Assembly: GCA_001263235.1 (NCBI GenBank)
Contig: LGRD01000037.1
Coordinates: forward strand, 1 to 64,000
From: Methylibium sp. NZG
GTDB taxonomy: Bacteria > Pseudomonadota > Gammaproteobacteria > Burkholderiales > Burkholderiaceae_C
Direction: 5' to 3'
DNA length: 64,000 nt
The position numbers were made by a program, and so were the translations under genes. Shown here piece after piece: positions 10,119-22,695 of the stretch. A model generated the notes under the pieces. That model was not told the DNA's origin and searched no databases. It worked only from the letters and a program-made list of their open reading frames with translations. Within the stretch, counting starts at the first letter, position 1. Every line of letters begins with the position of its first letter.

Positions 10119-10897
10119 CACGCCGTCCGATCCAACGCCTGGTGCAAAGCGGACAGGAAGGCCTCCGGCTGCTCCGCGTGCACCCAATGCCCGGCAGCTT
10201 CGATGGTGTGAGCCTCGAAGTCGGGAAACAGACTCCGGAAGGCTTCGATGTCCGCCGCAGCCACATAGTCCGATGCGCCGCCGTGGATGAGCGACGTGGG
10301 GCCTGTGAAGCGGCAACCGAGCAGCGCGGACGGAAAGGTGCTGAGCGAGGGCACGGACATGCCGATGGCGGCCAGGTTCAGCCGCCAGTCGAAGTGGTCG
10401 TTGCGGCTGACCAAGTTCTGCATCAGGAAGGGCGCCGTCGCCGGGTCGGGCAGCCGTTCGGCCAGCCGTCGCTGCGTGTCTGTGCGGCTCGCCGCTGCCG
10501 CGGCATCGATGCTGCGCATCGCCTCGACGTACGCCGTGAAGCGGTCCGCGTACGGCACCGGAGCGATGTCGACCACCACCAGGTTGCCGACCGAGGCCGG
10601 GCTCGTCAACGCCAGCGCCATCGCCGTCTTGCCGCCCATGCTGTGTCCCACCACGGTCGGGCTCGACAGGCTCTGTCGCGCGATCAAGGTGCGCACGTCC
10701 TCGGCCATATCGAGGTAGTCCATCGAGTCGGCCCACGGCGACGTGCCGTGGTTGCGCAGATCGACGCAGAGCACGCGGTGATGCGAAGCGAGGGCCCGCG
10801 CTACCGAGCGCCAGTTGGCGCTGGAGCCGAACAGCCCGTGCAGGATCACCACCGGAGGTCCGGTGCCGGTGTCCTCGAACGCCAATTGCAGTGCCAA
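10118..10897 (-). CDS. Alpha/beta-hydrolase, YbfF/ABHD11-like esterase
   Basis: 259 residues with the alpha/beta-hydrolase fold: oxyanion-hole motif HGLFGS near residue 20, nucleophile elbow GHSMGG near residue 87, and a catalytic His in AAGHWVHAEQPE near the C-terminus. It resembles E. coli YbfF and the mitochondrial ABHD11 esterases. ABHD11 is reported to act on lipoylated 2-oxoacid dehydrogenases, so its place 27 bp after lpdA may be meaningful (inference). The only plausible start is a TTG at 10897, since no in-frame ATG lies nearby. It overlaps ndh by four bases. Confidence 0.85.
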   Translation of the reverse strand: MALQLAFEDTGTGPPVVILHGLFGSSANWRSVARALASHHRVLCVDLRNHGTSPWADSMDYLDMAEDVRTLIARQSLSSPTVVGHSMGGKTAMALALTSPASVGNLVVVDIAPVPYADRFTAYVEAMRSIDAAAAASRTDTQRRLAERLPDPATAPFLMQNLVSRNDHFDWRLNLAAIGMSVPSLSTFPSALLGCRFTGPTSLIHGGASDYVAAADIEAFRSLFPDFEAHTIEAAGHWVHAEQPEAFLSALHQALDRTA

Positions 10898-10924
10898 GGA
10901 ACAAGTCCGCGTGGGTGAGGGTGT

Positions 10925-12691
10925 TCACTTCTTCTTCTGCGGTGGCAGGTCGGTGCAGTGCCCCTCGAAGACTTCGGCGGCCATCCCGATCGACTCGCCC
11001 AGCGTCGGGTGCGGGTGGATCGTCTTGCCAATATCGGTGGGCTCGCAGCCCATCTCGACGGCCAGGCAGACTTCGCTGATCAGGTCGCCGGCATGAGTGC
11101 CGACGATGCCGCCGCCGATCACGCGGTGGGTGGCCTCGTCGAAGATCAGCTTGGTGAAGCCCTCGTCGCGACCGTTGGCGATGGCGCGGCCCGACGCCGC
11201 CCAGGGGAACACGGCCTTGCCGATCTTGATGCCCTCGGCCTTGCACTGCTCCTCGGTCTTGCCGGCCCACGCGACCTCGGGGTCGGTGTAGGCGACCGAC
11301 GGAATCTGGCGCGCATCGAAGAAACTGGCCTGGCCATGCGCGACCTCGGCCGCGACATGCGCCTCGTGCACCGCCTTGTGCGCCAGCATCGGCTGGCCGA
11401 CGATGTCGCCGATGGCGAAGATGTGCGGCACGTTGGTGCGCATCTGCTTGTCGACGTTGATGAAGCCGCGGTCGGTGACGGCCACGCCTGCCTTGTCGGC
11501 GCCGATCTTCTTGCCGTTCGGGCTGCGGCCGACCGCCACGAGCACGAGGTCATAGACCTGCGGACCCTTCGGTGCCTTCTCGCCCTCGAAGCTGACTTCG
11601 ATGCCGGCCTTCGTCACCTTGGCGCCGACAGTCTTGGTCTTCAGCATCACGCTGTCGAAGCGCGGCGCGTTGACCTTTTCCCAGACCTTGACCAGGTCGC
11701 GGTCGGCGCCCTGCATCAGGCCGTCGAGCATCTCGACCACGTCGATGCGCGTGCCCAGCGTCGAATAGACGGTGGCCATTTCGAGGCCGATGATGCCGCC
11801 GCCGACGACCAGCATGCGCTTCGGGATGCTCTTGAGCAGCAGCGCACCGGTGGAATCGACGATACGGTCGTCCTCGGGCCAACCCGGCAGCTTCACCGCC
11901 TGGCTGCCGGCGGCGATGATCGCCTTGGCGAACTTCACGACCTTCTTGCTGCCGTCGGCGGCGATCACTTCGACGTGGTGCGGATCGAGGAAGCTGCCAA
12001 CGCCCGTCAGCACTTCGACCTTGCGCGCCTTGGCCATGCCAGCCAGGCCGCCGGTCAGCTTCTTGATCACACCGTCCTTGAAACCGCGCAGCTTGTCGAT
12101 GTCGACCTTCGGCGGGCCGTAGCTGATGCCGTGATCGGGCAGGTGCTTGACCTCGTCCATCACGCTGGCCGTGTGCAGCAAGGCCTTGCTCGGAATGCAG
12201 CCCACGTTCAGGCACACGCCACCAAGCGTTGCATAGCGCTCAATCAGCACGGTCTTCATGCCGAGGTCGGCGCTGCGGAAGGCGGCCGAGTAACCGCCCG
12301 GCCCGGCGCCAAGGACGACCACCTCACATTCGACGTCGGCCTTGCCACTGTAGGTTGCAGCGCCGGGAATCGGCGCTGCCGGTGTGGCTGCAGCAGGTGC
12401 GGCGGCCTTGGCCGGGGCGGCCGGTGCCGGTGCAGGCGCGGCTGCCGCCGCACCCGCAGCCTCGATCATCAGGATCACAGACCCTTCGCTGACCTTGTCG
12501 TTGACCTTGACCCGGATCTCGTTGACCACACCGGCATGCGTGGACGGGATCTCCATCGAGGCCTTGTCCGACTCGACCATCACCAGGCCGGTGTCGACAG
12601 CGATCGTCTCGCCGACCTTGACCATCAACTCGATGACGGCGACATCCTTGAAGTCGCCGATGTCGGGGACTTTGACTTCTACTTGTGCCAT
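10925..12691 (-). CDS. lpdA: Dihydrolipoyl dehydrogenase with an N-terminal lipoyl domain (E3 of PDH)
   Basis: 588 residues. Residues 1-80 are a lipoyl domain with the attachment Lys in [11 protein letters not shown]; an Ala/Pro-rich flexible linker follows to about residue 115. The rest is a flavoprotein disulfide reductase with the redox pair in [14 protein letters not shown], an NAD fold [12 protein letters not shown] and the C-terminal catalytic His-Glu motif HPHPTLGE. It reoxidises dihydrolipoamide of the PDH complex. An E3 with its own lipoyl domain is known from Neisseria and Cupriavidus-type complexes. It lies 13 bp after aceF in the aceE-aceF-lpdA operon. Confidence 0.96.
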   Translation of the reverse strand: MAQVEVKVPDIGDFKDVAVIELMVKVGETIAVDTGLVMVESDKASMEIPSTHAGVVNEIRVKVNDKVSEGSVILMIEAAGAAAAAPAPAPAAPAKAAAPAAATPAAPIPGAATYSGKADVECEVVVLGAGPGGYSAAFRSADLGMKTVLIERYATLGGVCLNVGCIPSKALLHTASVMDEVKHLPDHGISYGPPKVDIDKLRGFKDGVIKKLTGGLAGMAKARKVEVLTGVGSFLDPHHVEVIAADGSKKVVKFAKAIIAAGSQAVKLPGWPEDDRIVDSTGALLLKSIPKRMLVVGGGIIGLEMATVYSTLGTRIDVVEMLDGLMQGADRDLVKVWEKVNAPRFDSVMLKTKTVGAKVTKAGIEVSFEGEKAPKGPQVYDLVLVAVGRSPNGKKIGADKAGVAVTDRGFINVDKQMRTNVPHIFAIGDIVGQPMLAHKAVHEAHVAAEVAHGQASFFDARQIPSVAYTDPEVAWAGKTEEQCKAEGIKIGKAVFPWAASGRAIANGRDEGFTKLIFDEATHRVIGGGIVGTHAGDLISEVCLAVEMGCEPTDIGKTIHPHPTLGESIGMAAEVFEGHCTDLPPQKKK

Positions 12692-12704
12692 GACTGCCGG
12701 CCTT

Positions 12705-14279
12705 TCAGAACATGATTCGCCGCATGTCGGCGAGCAGATTGGCGAAGTGGACGTTGAAGCGTGCCGCGGCGGCGCCGTCGATCACGCGGTGGTCCCATGA
12801 CAGCGAGAGCGGCAGCGTCAGTCGCCACGACGAGGTCTTGCCGTCGCTGCTGTGCTGCTTCCAGTAGCTCTTGCACACGCCCATGATCGAGACCTCGGGC
12901 GCGTTGATGATTGGCGTGAAGTAGATGCCGCCGATGCCGCCGAGCGAGCTGATCGTGAAGGTGCCGCCCGACATCTGGTCGGGCTTCAACTTGCCGTCGC
13001 GCGCGAGCTTGGCCAAGTCGCCCATCTCCTTGGTGATCTCGACGATGCTCTTCTTGTCGCAGTCGCGGATCACCGGCACCATCAGCCCGTTCGGCGTGTC
13101 GGCGGCAAACCCGATGTGCCAGTAGTTCTTCAGCACCAGCGCGTCGCCGTCGAGTGAAGCGTTGAACTCGGGGAACTTCTTCAGCGTCGCGACCGCCGCC
13201 TTCATCATGAAGGGCAGCATGCTGACCTTGACGCCGGACTTCTCGAGCTCCTTGTTCATCTGCACGCGGAAGGCTTCGAGGTCGGTGATGTCGGCCTCGT
13301 CGTGCGTCGTCACATGCGGGATGACGACCCAGTTGCGGTGCAGGTTGGCGCCGGAGATCTTCTTGATCCGCGACAACTCCTTGCGCTCGATGGGCCCGAA
13401 CTTGGCGAAGTCGACCTTCGGCCAGGCCAGCAGGTCCAGGCCACCGCCACCCCCGGCCGGCGCCGCCGCTTTTGGTGCGGGGGCCGCCGCCGCGCCGCCG
13501 CCCTTGGCGAAGGCTTGCACGTCCTCGCGCACGATGCGGCCGTGAGCGCCCGTGCCCTTGACCTTGCCGAGATCGACGCCCGTCTCGCGCGCCAGCTTGC
13601 GCACCGCCGGACCGGCGTAGGCGAGCGCGAACGCGGCCTCGTTGATGCCGCCGACGGCAGCCGCAGCCGCAGCCGCAGCCGGCGCCGCCGCCGGAGCCGC
13701 TGCGCTTGCCGCAGGTGCGGTCGCGGCAGGCGCGCTGCCGGTGGACAGCGCCATGATGATGCTGCCCTCGCTGACCTTGTCGCCGACCTTGACGCGGATC
13801 TCCTTGACAACGCCGCCGAGCGGCGCCGGCACATCCATCGTCGCCTTGTCGGACTCGAGCGAGACGAGAGGGTCTTCGGCCTTCACCGTGTCGCCGACCT
13901 TGACGAAGACCTCGATCACCGGCACGTCCTTGAAGTCGCCGATGTCGGGCACGCGCACCTCGGCCACACCCGCAGGCGCGCTGACCGGGGAGGGCGGCGC
14001 CACGACGCTCGGCTTGGCCGCTTCGGCCGGCGCGGCGCTCGCGCCCGCACCGTCGAACTGCATGATCACGCTACCTTCGCTGACCTTGTCGCCGACCTTG
14101 ATGGCGATGGCCTTAACCACGCCGCCGCGCGGCGCCGGCACATCCATCGTCGCCTTGTCGGATTCGAGCGAACACAGCGGGTCTTCGGCCTTCACCGTGT
14201 CGCCGACCTTGACGAAGATCTCGATGACAGGAACGTCCTTGAAGTCGCCGATGTCGGGCACTTTGATGTCGATGCTCAT
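12705..14279 (-). CDS. aceF: Dihydrolipoyllysine acetyltransferase (E2 of PDH)
   Basis: 524 residues with two tandem lipoyl domains (about 1-75 and 105-180), each with the attachment motif [12 protein letters not shown]. An Ala-rich linker and a peripheral-subunit-binding domain ([16 protein letters not shown], near residue 230) follow. The C-terminal 230 residues are the acetyltransferase core with the active-site motif [13 protein letters not shown]. It transfers the acetyl group from lipoate to CoA. The two lipoyl domains are nearly identical in DNA, so short-read assemblies may collapse or misjoin here. It lies 11 bp after aceE and 13 bp before lpdA. Confidence 0.97.
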   Translation of the reverse strand: MSIDIKVPDIGDFKDVPVIEIFVKVGDTVKAEDPLCSLESDKATMDVPAPRGGVVKAIAIKVGDKVSEGSVIMQFDGAGASAAPAEAAKPSVVAPPSPVSAPAGVAEVRVPDIGDFKDVPVIEVFVKVGDTVKAEDPLVSLESDKATMDVPAPLGGVVKEIRVKVGDKVSEGSIIMALSTGSAPAATAPAASAAAPAAAPAAAAAAAAVGGINEAAFALAYAGPAVRKLARETGVDLGKVKGTGAHGRIVREDVQAFAKGGGAAAAPAPKAAAPAGGGGGLDLLAWPKVDFAKFGPIERKELSRIKKISGANLHRNWVVIPHVTTHDEADITDLEAFRVQMNKELEKSGVKVSMLPFMMKAAVATLKKFPEFNASLDGDALVLKNYWHIGFAADTPNGLMVPVIRDCDKKSIVEITKEMGDLAKLARDGKLKPDQMSGGTFTISSLGGIGGIYFTPIINAPEVSIMGVCKSYWKQHSSDGKTSSWRLTLPLSLSWDHRVIDGAAAARFNVHFANLLADMRRIMF

Positions 14280-14290
14280 GTCGGCCCCTC

Positions 14291-16972
<2,682 letters not shown>

Positions 16973-17049
16973 GAAGCCTCCTGGCGCCGGTGTCGTTTAT
17001 CGGAACGCTCCCGGCAGATCGACCCAGCGGATTTAGGTTACTGGTCATG

Positions 17050-17062
17050 CTGGTCTGACCAA
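17050..17062 (-). promoter_or_regulatory. PdhR/FadR-like operator upstream of aceE
   Basis: On the plus strand the bases read CTGGT-CTG-ACCAA, an inverted repeat with one imperfect position at the outer edge. The same 5-3-5 layout as TTGGTCTTACCAA at 21750-21762 suggests that one regulator binds both. E. coli PdhR uses a box of this kind (ATTGGT..nnn..ACCAAT). It lies in the 212-bp gap before aceE, about 80 bp from its start codon. A further GGT repeat follows at 17069-17076. Binding by the GntR protein encoded at 21816 is inferred. Confidence 0.6.
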
Positions 17063-17184
17063 GATTACCGGTATGGTATTAGCGGCGAACGTGCAACACC
17101 ATGCGGGTTCCCCCACATGAACCGAAATCCGCATACGAAAACCTCTGAAGCGAGCCGGCTGGGGGCGCATGCCGCGGCGGCGAA

Positions 17185-18438
17185 TCAGAGCCATCGCAGC
17201 GCCGCCAGAGCAACCAGCGTTGGCAGCAACGCCGCCGCGAGCAGCCGCGACGGCTGTACGGTCTCGTTTTCGAATCGCCCACGCAGGATGGCGAAGCCGG
17301 CTGGGTTGGGCGCGTTGGCGATGACGGTCAGGCCGCCGCCGGCGACGGCACCGCTCACCAGCGCGTACTTGAATTCATCGGACAGGTTTGGCACCAACGA
17401 CCCGAGGTAGGTGAGTGCCGCGTTGTCGGTCACGGCGGTCAACGCTGTGGCGCCTACCAACACGGCATCCGCACTCAACCTCGACAGCAAGGGTTGAAGC
17501 CACCAGGCCTGCTGGCCACCGAGGACCACCAGGCCGCACAAAAAGAAGGCCACCAGCAGTCCCTCGCGCAGCATCAACCGGTCCTGGTGTCGCGCATATG
17601 CCGTGGCAAAGCCGAGGAACAGCATCAGCAGACCGAGAAACACCGGTGGGTGGTGTGCGAAGGCCACGATGCCGCCCAGGAACAACACGTGTGCGAGCAT
17701 TACGAGCCACGGCACCGAACTGCGCTGCGCAGCGACCGGGGGCAAGGCCAACAGTTCGCGCCGGAGCAACAAGGTTGCGCCGGCTGCATTGATCGCCACC
17801 GCGACTGCGGCCTTCCAGCCGAAGTGCGACAGCATGAACGGCGTGTCCCATCCCCAGGCGCCGGCCACCATCAGCACCGGCGGCGCCGCAAACGACGTGA
17901 GCACGCCGCCGATGCTGACGTTGACGAACAGCACGCCGAGCGTGACGTACTGCAAACGCGCCGACGAGCCGGCGACAAAGCAGCGGTCGCGCAGCAGCAG
18001 CGCGCCCAGCGTCATCGCTGCCGGTTCGGTGATCAACGAACCCATCAAGGGGACGAGCCCCAGCAGCACGAAGTACGAGGCCAGGGCCGAAGGCAGCGGC
18101 AGCAAGCGCGCGGCGATGGACACCACCCGTGACCCGAGGTCGATGATGGGCCGCGTGCCGGCCACCACCATGATGGCGAATACGAATAGCGGCTCGGTGT
18201 AGTTGCGCTCGTCGAGGTAGTGGGTCGCATGGGCCGCCCCCTGCCCGACGAAGATGATGACGATGAGCACCATCGCCCAAAAGCCGAACACGATCTCGAC
18301 TTCTCCCAGCAGGTGCCAGACGCCCGCATGGTTCGGCTGCCGGTGGGCCAACTTCTCGAAGATCGACGTGGAGAAGGTGTGAATCAGCGCGATGGCGAAG
18401 ATCACCGCGGAAATCCAGTCGAGCGTTTCGGTGAGCAT
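17185..18438 (-). CDS. Putative Na+/H+ antiporter, PF07399-like membrane protein
   Basis: 417 residues with roughly ten to eleven hydrophobic helices. Recognisable conserved stretches are RNYTEPLFVFAIMVVAGTRP, GSLITEPAAMT, FVNVSIGGVLTSFAAPPVLM, TALTAVTDNAALTYLGSLVP and AGGGLTVIANAPNPAG, which fit the putative Na+/H+ antiporter family and the wider ion-transporter superfamily (paired TDNAALT and TEPAAMT elements). Transport specificity is not known from sequence. It follows dctM by 102 bp on the same strand and precedes the aceE promoter region. A second, frameshifted copy of the gene is at 25483-26746. Confidence 0.8.
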   Translation of the reverse strand: MLTETLDWISAVIFAIALIHTFSTSIFEKLAHRQPNHAGVWHLLGEVEIVFGFWAMVLIVIIFVGQGAAHATHYLDERNYTEPLFVFAIMVVAGTRPIIDLGSRVVSIAARLLPLPSALASYFVLLGLVPLMGSLITEPAAMTLGALLLRDRCFVAGSSARLQYVTLGVLFVNVSIGGVLTSFAAPPVLMVAGAWGWDTPFMLSHFGWKAAVAVAINAAGATLLLRRELLALPPVAAQRSSVPWLVMLAHVLFLGGIVAFAHHPPVFLGLLMLFLGFATAYARHQDRLMLREGLLVAFFLCGLVVLGGQQAWWLQPLLSRLSADAVLVGATALTAVTDNAALTYLGSLVPNLSDEFKYALVSGAVAGGGLTVIANAPNPAGFAILRGRFENETVQPSRLLAAALLPTLVALAALRWL

Positions 18439-18540
18439 CGAGATTGATCCTTAGGCCGCGAGCGTCGAGAAGTCCCGATGCGGCCTACGCGAGCCAAGCC
18501 TACCGGCCCGGTTCGCGGTGACCGCAGCTGCGCGTCGTCT

Positions 18541-19917
18541 TCAGCCGCCGGGCGGCGGCGTGCCGTACATCTGCTTGGGCAGCCAGGTGATGATCTCGGG
18601 GAAGATGATGCAAGCCGCCACCATCGCGATCTGCAGCAGCACGAAGGGGATCACGCCGACGTAGATGTCCTTGATCGTCACGCCCTTGGGCACCACGCCC
18701 TTGAGGTAGAACAGCGAGAAGCCCACCGGCGGCGTCAGGAACGAGGTCTGCAACATCACCGCGATCAGGATCAGGAACCACGTCAGGTCGATACCGGCGG
18801 CCTTCACCACCGGCGCGAGCAGCGGCAGGATGATCAGCACGATCTCGAACCAGTCCAGGAAGAAGCCGGCGACGAACACGATCCCGAGCACCACGAGCAC
18901 CAGAGCCGTCGGCGACAGATTCATGCCCTTGAAAAATGCCGACAACAACTCGTCGCCGCCGACCAGACGCAGCACATAGGCGAAAACGGTGGCGCCGATG
19001 AAGATCGCGAAGATGAAGCTGGTGGTCAGCGTGGTCTCGATGCCCACCTCGCGCATCACCTTCCAGTTGAGCTTGCCGTTGGCCAATGCCAACAGCATGG
19101 CCCCGGCAGCGCCCAGACCCGACGCCTCGGTGGGTGTGGCGATGCCGAAGAAGATGGTGCCCAGCACGAGCAGGATCAGCCCGAAAGTCGGCACGGTCGA
19201 CAAAGCCGCCTTGACGATCTGGCCTACGGTCAGCTTCTCGGCATCGTCAGCGCGGGGCGGCACCAGATCGGGCCGCACGAAGCCAACGACCATGATGTAG
19301 AGCATGTACAGCAGGCCCAGCGCCACGCCGGGGACCAGTGCGCCCATGAAGAGGTCACCCACCGAGGTGGACACCTGGTCCGCCATCAGCACCAGCATGA
19401 TCGAAGGCGGAATCAGGATGCCCAACGTGCCCGAGGCCGCCACCGTGCCCGAGGCAATTGCCTTCGAGTAACGGTGCTCCAGCATGATGGGCATCGACAG
19501 CACCGCCAACAGCACCACCGAGGCGCCGACGATGCCGGTGGAGGCGGCCAGCATGATGCCGATGGCCACCACGGTGATGCCGAGCCCGCCGCGGATGCCG
19601 CCGAACACCTTGACGAAATTGCGCATCATCGTGTCGGCAACGCCGGACTTGTCGAGCATCAGGCCCATGTAGACAAACATTGGCAATGACACCAGCACCC
19701 AGTTCGACATGATCGAATCGAAGCGATCAATCACCCCCGAGAACTTGGCCCAGCTGGTCATCAGGAAAGTGTCGTAGCCCATCTCCCCAAGGGTGATGCC
19801 GAGCCCAGCAAACAGCAGCGACAGGCCGGCCAGCAGCCAGGCCACCGGGTAGCCCGTGAAGAGGGAGAGGATGAAGATCACCATCAATCCGATGGCCAGG
19901 TATTCGAAGAACGGCAT
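18541..19917 (-). CDS. dctM: TRAP transporter large permease (DctM family)
   Basis: 458 residues with about 12 hydrophobic segments and the DctM signatures GLMLDKSGVADTMMRNF, LAASTGIVGASVVLL, and ASGTLGILIPPSIMLVL. It is the transporter core that moves substrate with Na+ (or H+). The ATG at 19917 is preceded by a good ribosome site (AGGAGAAAC); a longer frame that extends into dctQ is not real. The C-terminal TPPVGFSLFYLKG is typical. It is the third gene of dctP-dctQ-dctM, 29 bp after dctQ. Confidence 0.95.
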   Translation of the reverse strand: MPFFEYLAIGLMVIFILSLFTGYPVAWLLAGLSLLFAGLGITLGEMGYDTFLMTSWAKFSGVIDRFDSIMSNWVLVSLPMFVYMGLMLDKSGVADTMMRNFVKVFGGIRGGLGITVVAIGIMLAASTGIVGASVVLLAVLSMPIMLEHRYSKAIASGTVAASGTLGILIPPSIMLVLMADQVSTSVGDLFMGALVPGVALGLLYMLYIMVVGFVRPDLVPPRADDAEKLTVGQIVKAALSTVPTFGLILLVLGTIFFGIATPTEASGLGAAGAMLLALANGKLNWKVMREVGIETTLTTSFIFAIFIGATVFAYVLRLVGGDELLSAFFKGMNLSPTALVLVVLGIVFVAGFFLDWFEIVLIILPLLAPVVKAAGIDLTWFLILIAVMLQTSFLTPPVGFSLFYLKGVVPKGVTIKDIYVGVIPFVLLQIAMVAACIIFPEIITWLPKQMYGTPPPGG

Positions 19918-19946
19918 GTTGTTTCTCCTGCGGCGTTGCCGGGGGG

Positions 19947-20501
19947 TCAGCGGTGGCCGAACAGAGCCACCCAGACGCGCGACAGCCGCGAGAGGCCGGC
20001 GAGGGCGAGCAGCGCGAACGCGGTGACGATGAACGACTTCAGGAACCAGCGGTAAGGCAGGCCACCGGGTGACGCCGAGGTCTCGTTGAGCTGGAACGAA
20101 CCCCAGAAGTACGGCACTGCGAACCAGAGTACGAATCCGCAGAAGGTCAGCAGCATCACGACGATGCCGCCCAGCTCGATCCACAGCCGCGTGCGCTGCG
20201 ACAGGCGTTCGGCCAGCACGTCGATGCGCACGTTGCGCTCACGCACCTCGGTGAAGGCGATGCCGAGCATGAAGCCGATCGCGTAGAGGTGCCATTGCAG
20301 TTCCTCCATCGTGATCGAACCCTTGTTGAAGGCATAGCGCGCGATCACCTGGACCACGATCACGGCCACCAGCACCGCCCATAGCCCCGAAGCGATCTCG
20401 CCGAACCAGCCGATCACGCGGTCGGCGCCACGCGAGAACCCCGTGGTGGGCAAGGCGATGCCCGACGGCCCGGCGACGGGGCCGCTCTTATCTGTGTTCA
20501 T
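19947..20501 (-). CDS. dctQ: TRAP transporter small permease (DctQ family)
   Basis: 184 residues with four hydrophobic helices and the DctQ pattern of a central charged loop (TEVRERNVRIDVLAERL near residue 80). It sits between dctP and dctM and forms the membrane part of the TRAP system with DctM. The N-terminal 30 residues are polar, then GEIASGLWAVLVAVIVVQVIARY starts helix 1. The gap to dctP is 55 bp and to dctM 29 bp. Confidence 0.92.
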   Translation of the reverse strand: MNTDKSGPVAGPSGIALPTTGFSRGADRVIGWFGEIASGLWAVLVAVIVVQVIARYAFNKGSITMEELQWHLYAIGFMLGIAFTEVRERNVRIDVLAERLSQRTRLWIELGGIVVMLLTFCGFVLWFAVPYFWGSFQLNETSASPGGLPYRWFLKSFIVTAFALLALAGLSRLSRVWVALFGHR

Positions 20502-20556
20502 GATGTCTCCTCAGCGGCCCGCAGCGTGCGGGCCTTGGCTGGCGCTCAGACCTGGG

Positions 20557-21609
20557 TCACTTGTAGTTGCGCGGCAGGTACCCCAGGTCGTGCCACTTGC
20601 GGTTCTTGTTCTGGAACGCCGACATGCTGTCGTAGACCTTCTTGAACATCGGGTCCTTGGCCGATTCCTCGGCGAGCACCTCTTTCGAGGCCTTGGCAAA
20701 GGCATCGAGCATCGGCTTGCCGAACTGGCGCAGTTGCACGCCTTCCTTCTCGAACTTGGCAAGGATGTCGCCCTGCAACGCCTCGGCCTTGGCCAGCGAC
20801 ATGATCACGCCAGCGGTGCAGGTGGTCTCGATCTGCGCCTGGGTCTGCGGTTTCAGCTTGGACCAGGCTGGGATGTTGACGTACAGGAACTGATTCGTCG
20901 AAGGCTGATGCCAGCCTGGCAGGTAGTAGTTCTTGGCGATCTTCTGAAAGCCGAGCTGGTCGTCCACCGTCGGCAGCGAGAACTCGGTGCCGTCGAGCAC
21001 CCCCTTCTCAAGCGCCTGAAAGAGCTCGCCACCGGGCAGCATGGTCACCGAGGCGCCGAGCTTCTGGTAGATCTTGCCGCCCAGCGCCGCGGCGCGGAAC
21101 TTCATGCCTTTCAGGTCTTCCGGCGTCTTGATTTCCTTCTTGAACCAGCCGGCCGCCTCCGGGCTGATCGAGCCGCAGAAGATCGGGTACACGTTGTGCG
21201 CCTTGTAGGCTTCCTTGAGCAGCGCGTCGCCACCGCCGTAGTAGATCCATGCCGCGAACTGCGGTGTCTCCATGCCGAAGGGCAGCGCGCCGAAGATGGC
21301 CGACACCGGCACCTTGCCGACCTCGTAGCCCATGAAGCTGTAGCCGGCCTCGACCTTCCCTGTGGACACTGCGTCGAAGATGCCCAGCGCCGGCACGAGT
21401 TTGCCGGGCTCGAATACCTGCAGATTGATCGTGCCCCCCGAGACCTTCTTCAGCTGCTCCGACACCCACGGCATCGTGTCGCCCAAGGCCGTGAGGTTGG
21501 CGCCGAACGCCATGGGAATACCCCAGCGCACGTTTTCCTGCGCATGGGCGGCGATGGCAGCGAAAGTGAGAGCGGCCGTCGCCACGAGAGGCTTGAGTCT
21601 TGAACGCAT
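20557..21609 (-). CDS. dctP: TRAP transporter substrate-binding protein (DctP family, TakP/lactate-like)
   Basis: 350 residues with a Sec signal peptide (cut expected near AAHAQ-E, residue 24). The mature protein has the DctP layout, with the substrate-contacting segment KGMKFRAAALGGKIYQKLGAS holding the conserved Arg near residue 195. The segments GALPFGMETPQFAAWIYYGGG and PGWHQPSTNQFLYVN recall the TakP/lactate-binding subgroup that binds 2-oxo acids or lactate. That substrate is an inference, strengthened by the PdhR-like operator upstream at 21750 and the PDH operon downstream. It is divergent from the GntR regulator with a gap of 206 bp. Confidence 0.85.
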   Translation of the reverse strand: MRSRLKPLVATAALTFAAIAAHAQENVRWGIPMAFGANLTALGDTMPWVSEQLKKVSGGTINLQVFEPGKLVPALGIFDAVSTGKVEAGYSFMGYEVGKVPVSAIFGALPFGMETPQFAAWIYYGGGDALLKEAYKAHNVYPIFCGSISPEAAGWFKKEIKTPEDLKGMKFRAAALGGKIYQKLGASVTMLPGGELFQALEKGVLDGTEFSLPTVDDQLGFQKIAKNYYLPGWHQPSTNQFLYVNIPAWSKLKPQTQAQIETTCTAGVIMSLAKAEALQGDILAKFEKEGVQLRQFGKPMLDAFAKASKEVLAEESAKDPMFKKVYDSMSAFQNKNRKWHDLGYLPRNYK

Positions 21610-21749
21610 GGAAGTGCTCCGTGATGGTCAGGTTTCGAGGCGCGGTCTGGCTGCTGCCGCGGCGTTTGGATTGATCGAGTGGTGTGTGCAGTCCTACAGC
21701 AGAGCCGGTGACGATTCTCAAAGCCGGCCCTCTTGGTCTTCTGGTCAAT

Positions 21750-21762
21750 TTGGTCTTACCAA
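21750..21762. promoter_or_regulatory. PdhR/FadR-like operator between dctP and its regulator
   Basis: A perfect inverted repeat TTGGT-CTT-ACCAA, a near-exact match to the known E. coli PdhR box. It lies in the divergent gap: 141 bp before dctP and 54 bp before the ATG of the GntR regulator, so it could control both the transporter and the regulator itself. A half-like TTGGTCTTCTGGTCAA stretch at 21733-21748 just upstream may form an extra, weaker site. Confidence 0.7.
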
Positions 21763-21815
21763 GCGAACCGGATAGTATTGCGGTGCCGCCGACAGCTCCA
21801 TACGGGTTGCCCCGC

Positions 21816-22679
21816 ATGGCAGGCGCCGTACAAGCAGGAGCCCCCGTGGCAAGCCAGCCGTCTTTCCGCGCCGTCCCTCACGTCCGTCGCCCCCGCCTTT
21901 CGGACACGATCACCGACCAGATCGAGAACCTCATTGCTGGCGGCAAACTGAAGCCCGGCGACAGGCTGCCCCCCGAGCGTGATCTAGCCCAGCAGCTAGA
22001 CGTGTCGCGCCCGTCGCTGCGCGAGGCGCTGCTGATCCTCGAAAGCCGCGGCCTGTTGCAGGCTCGACGCGGGGGCGGCTTCAGCGTCACGGACGTGACC
22101 GCACCGACGATCACCGACCCGTTGGTGCACCTGCTCCAGCGTCACCCGGAGACAGTCGACGACATCCTCGAACTGCGCCACGGGCTGGAGTGCGTGGCGG
22201 CCGAGTTTGCGGCGCTGCGCGCGACCGAGGCCGATGGCAAGCGACTGCGCGAGATCGTCAGCGCGATGAAGCGCCGGCGCGGTGAGGTCGACCCGCTCGA
22301 GGACACCGATCGCGACGTCGATTTCCACATGGCCGTCGCCGAAGCCTCGCATAACGTCGCCTTGGTGCATGTGATGCGAGGCATCTTCAACCTGATGCGC
22401 ATCAACATGCTGCGCTCGCGCGAAGCGCTGTGCCACCAAGCGGAGAACGTGGCGCTGCTCGACGAGCAGCACGCCCAGATCGCCAAGGCCATCGCCGCGC
22501 GCGACCCGAAAGCGGCGCGCGCAGCTGCGAACATCCACTTGAGTTTCGTTCAAGCGAGCCTGCGCGAGGCGGTGAGATCGCCGGGGCGCAAGGGCGCGGA
22601 CGGCATGGAGGGCGCGGCGGCACCCGCCGCGAGCCCGGCCCGCAGCCGCAAGCGTGTCAACGGTGACAACGCTGACTGA
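21816..22679 (+). CDS. FadR/PdhR-type GntR transcriptional regulator
   Basis: 287 residues. After a 25-residue basic tail comes a winged HTH ([13 protein letters not shown]...[25 protein letters not shown], residues 30-80) and then an all-helical FCD ligand domain (metal-binding pattern D..FH in [16 protein letters not shown] near residue 165, and later His residues). The layout is that of PdhR and related acid-sensing regulators. I use the ATG at 21816, because the longer open frame to 21684 would overlap the operator at 21750. It is divergent from the TRAP genes and 16 bp before lipA. It most likely represses the TRAP and PDH operons when pyruvate or a related acid is low. Ligand is not known. 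Confidence 0.88.
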   Translation: MAGAVQAGAPVASQPSFRAVPHVRRPRLSDTITDQIENLIAGGKLKPGDRLPPERDLAQQLDVSRPSLREALLILESRGLLQARRGGGFSVTDVTAPTITDPLVHLLQRHPETVDDILELRHGLECVAAEFAALRATEADGKRLREIVSAMKRRRGEVDPLEDTDRDVDFHMAVAEASHNVALVHVMRGIFNLMRINMLRSREALCHQAENVALLDEQHAQIAKAIAARDPKAARAAANIHLSFVQASLREAVRSPGRKGADGMEGAAAPAASPARSRKRVNGDNAD

Positions 22680-22695
22680 TCCGGCAGGAGGACCC

